Assembly: GCA_027022775.1 (NCBI GenBank) | Contig: JALVXO010000013.1 | Coordinates: forward strand, 1 to 5,105 | Direction of reading: 5' to 3' | Length of the DNA: 5,105 nt | Source of the DNA: Campylobacteraceae bacterium | GTDB lineage: Bacteria > Campylobacterota > Campylobacteria > Campylobacterales > Sulfurovaceae | Part shown: one piece after another, positions 5,001 to 5,105 of the stretch | Layout of the letters: each line of letters starts with the position of its first letter | Position numbering within the stretch: the stretch's first letter is position 1 | Made by a program: the position numbers and the translations under genes | Notes under the pieces: generated by a model | What the model was told of the DNA's origin: nothing | Databases searched by the model: none | Seen by the model: only the letters and a program-made list of their open reading frames with translations

Positions 5001-5105
5001 CACCCTAAAGGGTCACGAAGACTCGGTTGAAAGCGTAGCAATAAGCGAAGATGGCGCTAAAATTATTAGCGGCTCTGGAGATAAAACAGTAAAAGTGTGG
5101 GATGC
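2014..5105 (+). CDS. NLR-like STAND ATPase: unassigned N-domain, TIR-like, NACHT, pentapeptide repeats, WD40 repeats (3' end outside window)
   Basis: An uninterrupted frame of 1,030 codons from GTG, continuing past the window. Residues 1-149 form a helix-rich domain I cannot name. Residues 150 to about 270 are TIR-like: YFIFHANF, AILPTNTEI, ADLIIVLVSKELLANRNELE. The NACHT NTPase follows: Walker A GEYGMGKT (363-370), Walker B LIIFDGLDEV (440-449), sensor-like ILLTSRTHYF (484-493), LPF (523-525), and the STAND-typical FSFAHTSIREYFLA (682-695). Residues about 777-884 are pentapeptide repeats (NLSGANF type); a linker leads to WD40 units of 42 residues from 916. NACHT proteins of this plan oligomerise with ATP on sensing a trigger; several protect bacteria from phage. 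No signal peptide or membrane segment is seen, so it is cytoplasmic. It overlaps the TIR gene by 8 nt, implying joint action. All key NTPase residues are present. The trigger is unknown. Confidence 0.9.
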   Translation, partial: MHKEPQILKLSQAKWELQAIADSQELGKTDTQRVQKIINYIDSNSLYEESALNLGEILQLLFNKQDESAMNSFRVFRSKLHSTVKELNMQFEFLTDNNKNLAPSQRECFIKAIPSKSPLNEYTKESLNTNIIKNAVPPRAETLDKMDKNYFIFHANFYQENEELKEFKNHLSKELKLSNRYNFKPLNAILPTNTEITAQLEENIKNADLIIVLVSKELLANRNELEQFSNLTNSYSKRLFLIEYDTISRENYDLRTLEQYGFYKAECGSYTKCKDKSSFFENILTPIHKILTLPPKRVNLLAVFQRIDTKNIIDGRGFPINIDRAKTEDELLNNAYDYDGIEILKELKDWVQKKDEPYCILLGEYGMGKTVTSQMLSMLLIQEQIIETVYIDLRLIGKPKENIKLHEILQEAIDRNYKDYQNIHITPKAIIEAVQNRGALIIFDGLDEVLNHISQDQGQKFIRELWSILPINYIEKNPQNAGKILLTSRTHYFKNIADQNSLLFDENRIDNPQKKIYRGYLMLPFNKKQIKEYLQLTFPDKDADKLLEMFESIHNIPELAKRPFNLWLISTVINQIEQLHIKGEKVTSAKLYEILTDNWLTRDKLKHQITPEHKKLIMGQLAHYMWTIGKEELKYEDLADWFDAFLEENPKIKNRYQNLNPDILYEDLRTATFVVRYKSDAFSFAHTSIREYFLAKHLHRALKEKNINAFNIQIPSPETLNFLTEIVAKNSTKSAVEDSLEEIFKSYKGQISLIALELLLRLPSSYLNKNILNTQNINLSGANFEHKLFKAKAGSLNLSGANFVNCNLNFAEFKNINLTNANFTNSNCQKTKFYDCNLNYANFANAKLTATRFLRCDCYESDFSKSEPYETEFLHCNLLQKQFLPKNLNTVYVFPNKTDIPTPKLPQNAKPTMPFGHEDWVHSVAISTDGTKIISGSGDKTVKVWDAKSGTLLNTLKGHEDWVASVAISTDGTKIISGSDDNTVKVWDAKSGTLLNTLKGHEDSVESVAISEDGAKIISGSGDKTVKVWD
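4342..4665 (+). repeat. Pentapeptide-repeat section of the NACHT protein
   Basis: About 108 residues (777-884) follow the A(N/D)LXX-like five-residue pattern with central L or F: NLSGANF, NLSGANF, NLNFAEF, NLTNANF, NLNYANF. This should fold as a right-handed quadrilateral beta-helix of about five coils. The first units also repeat at DNA level: AAATTTAAGCGG(A/T)GCAAATTTT occurs twice, near 4346 and 4399. The later part (about 850-884) is cysteine-rich and degenerate. It probably acts as a rigid spacer between the NTPase and the WD40 sensor. Confidence 0.8.
4759..5105 (+). repeat. Tandem 126-bp WD40 repeats (two complete copies plus 95 bp of a third)
   Basis: Units begin at 4759, 4885 and 5011, each at the GH of GHED, with an exact 126-bp (42-residue) period. 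Each has the pattern GHED-x-V-x-SVAIS-x-DG-x-KIISGS-x-D-x-TVKVWD. Copies 1 and 2 differ at 9 of 126 bases, and copies 2 and 3 at 9 of the 95 visible. A WD40 propeller usually needs 6-8 or more blades, so at least three or four more units are expected beyond the window. Confidence 0.95.

Overview
The window looks like an accessory (defence/plasticity) segment of an AT-rich bacterial chromosome. I lean towards Campylobacterota (a Sulfurimonas/Sulfurovum-like lineage), judging by base composition, the look of the RsmG protein and non-ATG starts. No rRNA or other lineage-decisive gene is present, so this is an inference.

Layout. (1) Positions 348-1, minus strand: the 5' two thirds or so of rsmG, a housekeeping 16S rRNA methyltransferase gene, cut by the window edge. 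(2) Positions 345-548: a short gap with a diverged tail-like open frame overlapping the rsmG start and the first copy (R1) of a ~96-bp palindrome-bearing repeat. (3) Positions 549-1122, minus strand: a two-gene type II toxin-antitoxin cassette with the toxin first, a consensus promoter, a dyad over the promoter, and an 8-nt gene overlap. (4) Positions 1159-1390: the second copy of the repeat (R2), in the same orientation, so the toxin-antitoxin cassette sits between direct repeats. R2 is split by a 131-bp MITE-like insertion with 20-bp inverted ends and a 4-bp target duplication; R1 serves as the uninterrupted reference. (5) Positions 1403-1493: an AT-rich control region with iterated TCATTA sites, a perfect 20-bp palindrome and the ribosome binding site for the rightward operon. 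(6) Positions 1494-2021, plus strand: a 175-residue stand-alone TIR-domain protein. (7) Positions 2014-5105, plus strand, running off the end: a GTG-started gene of more than 1,030 codons encoding an NLR-like STAND ATPase. Its order is an unassigned N-terminal domain, a TIR-like domain, a NACHT NTPase, a pentapeptide-repeat section, then WD40 repeats.

The two rightward genes overlap by 8 nt and should be translationally coupled. By analogy with bacterial NACHT and Avs-type anti-phage proteins, the large protein would sense a trigger through its C-terminal repeats, oligomerise through NACHT, and switch on TIR activity, either its own or that of the small TIR partner, whose likely catalytic glutamate is intact. 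The WD40 units are near-identical 126-bp tandem copies. Copies 2 and 3 differ at six codons, all amino-acid replacing, mostly at positions expected on the ligand-binding face. This resembles the fast-diversifying WD40 sensors of fungal NLRs (HET-E/HNWD family) and is the most interesting signal in the window.
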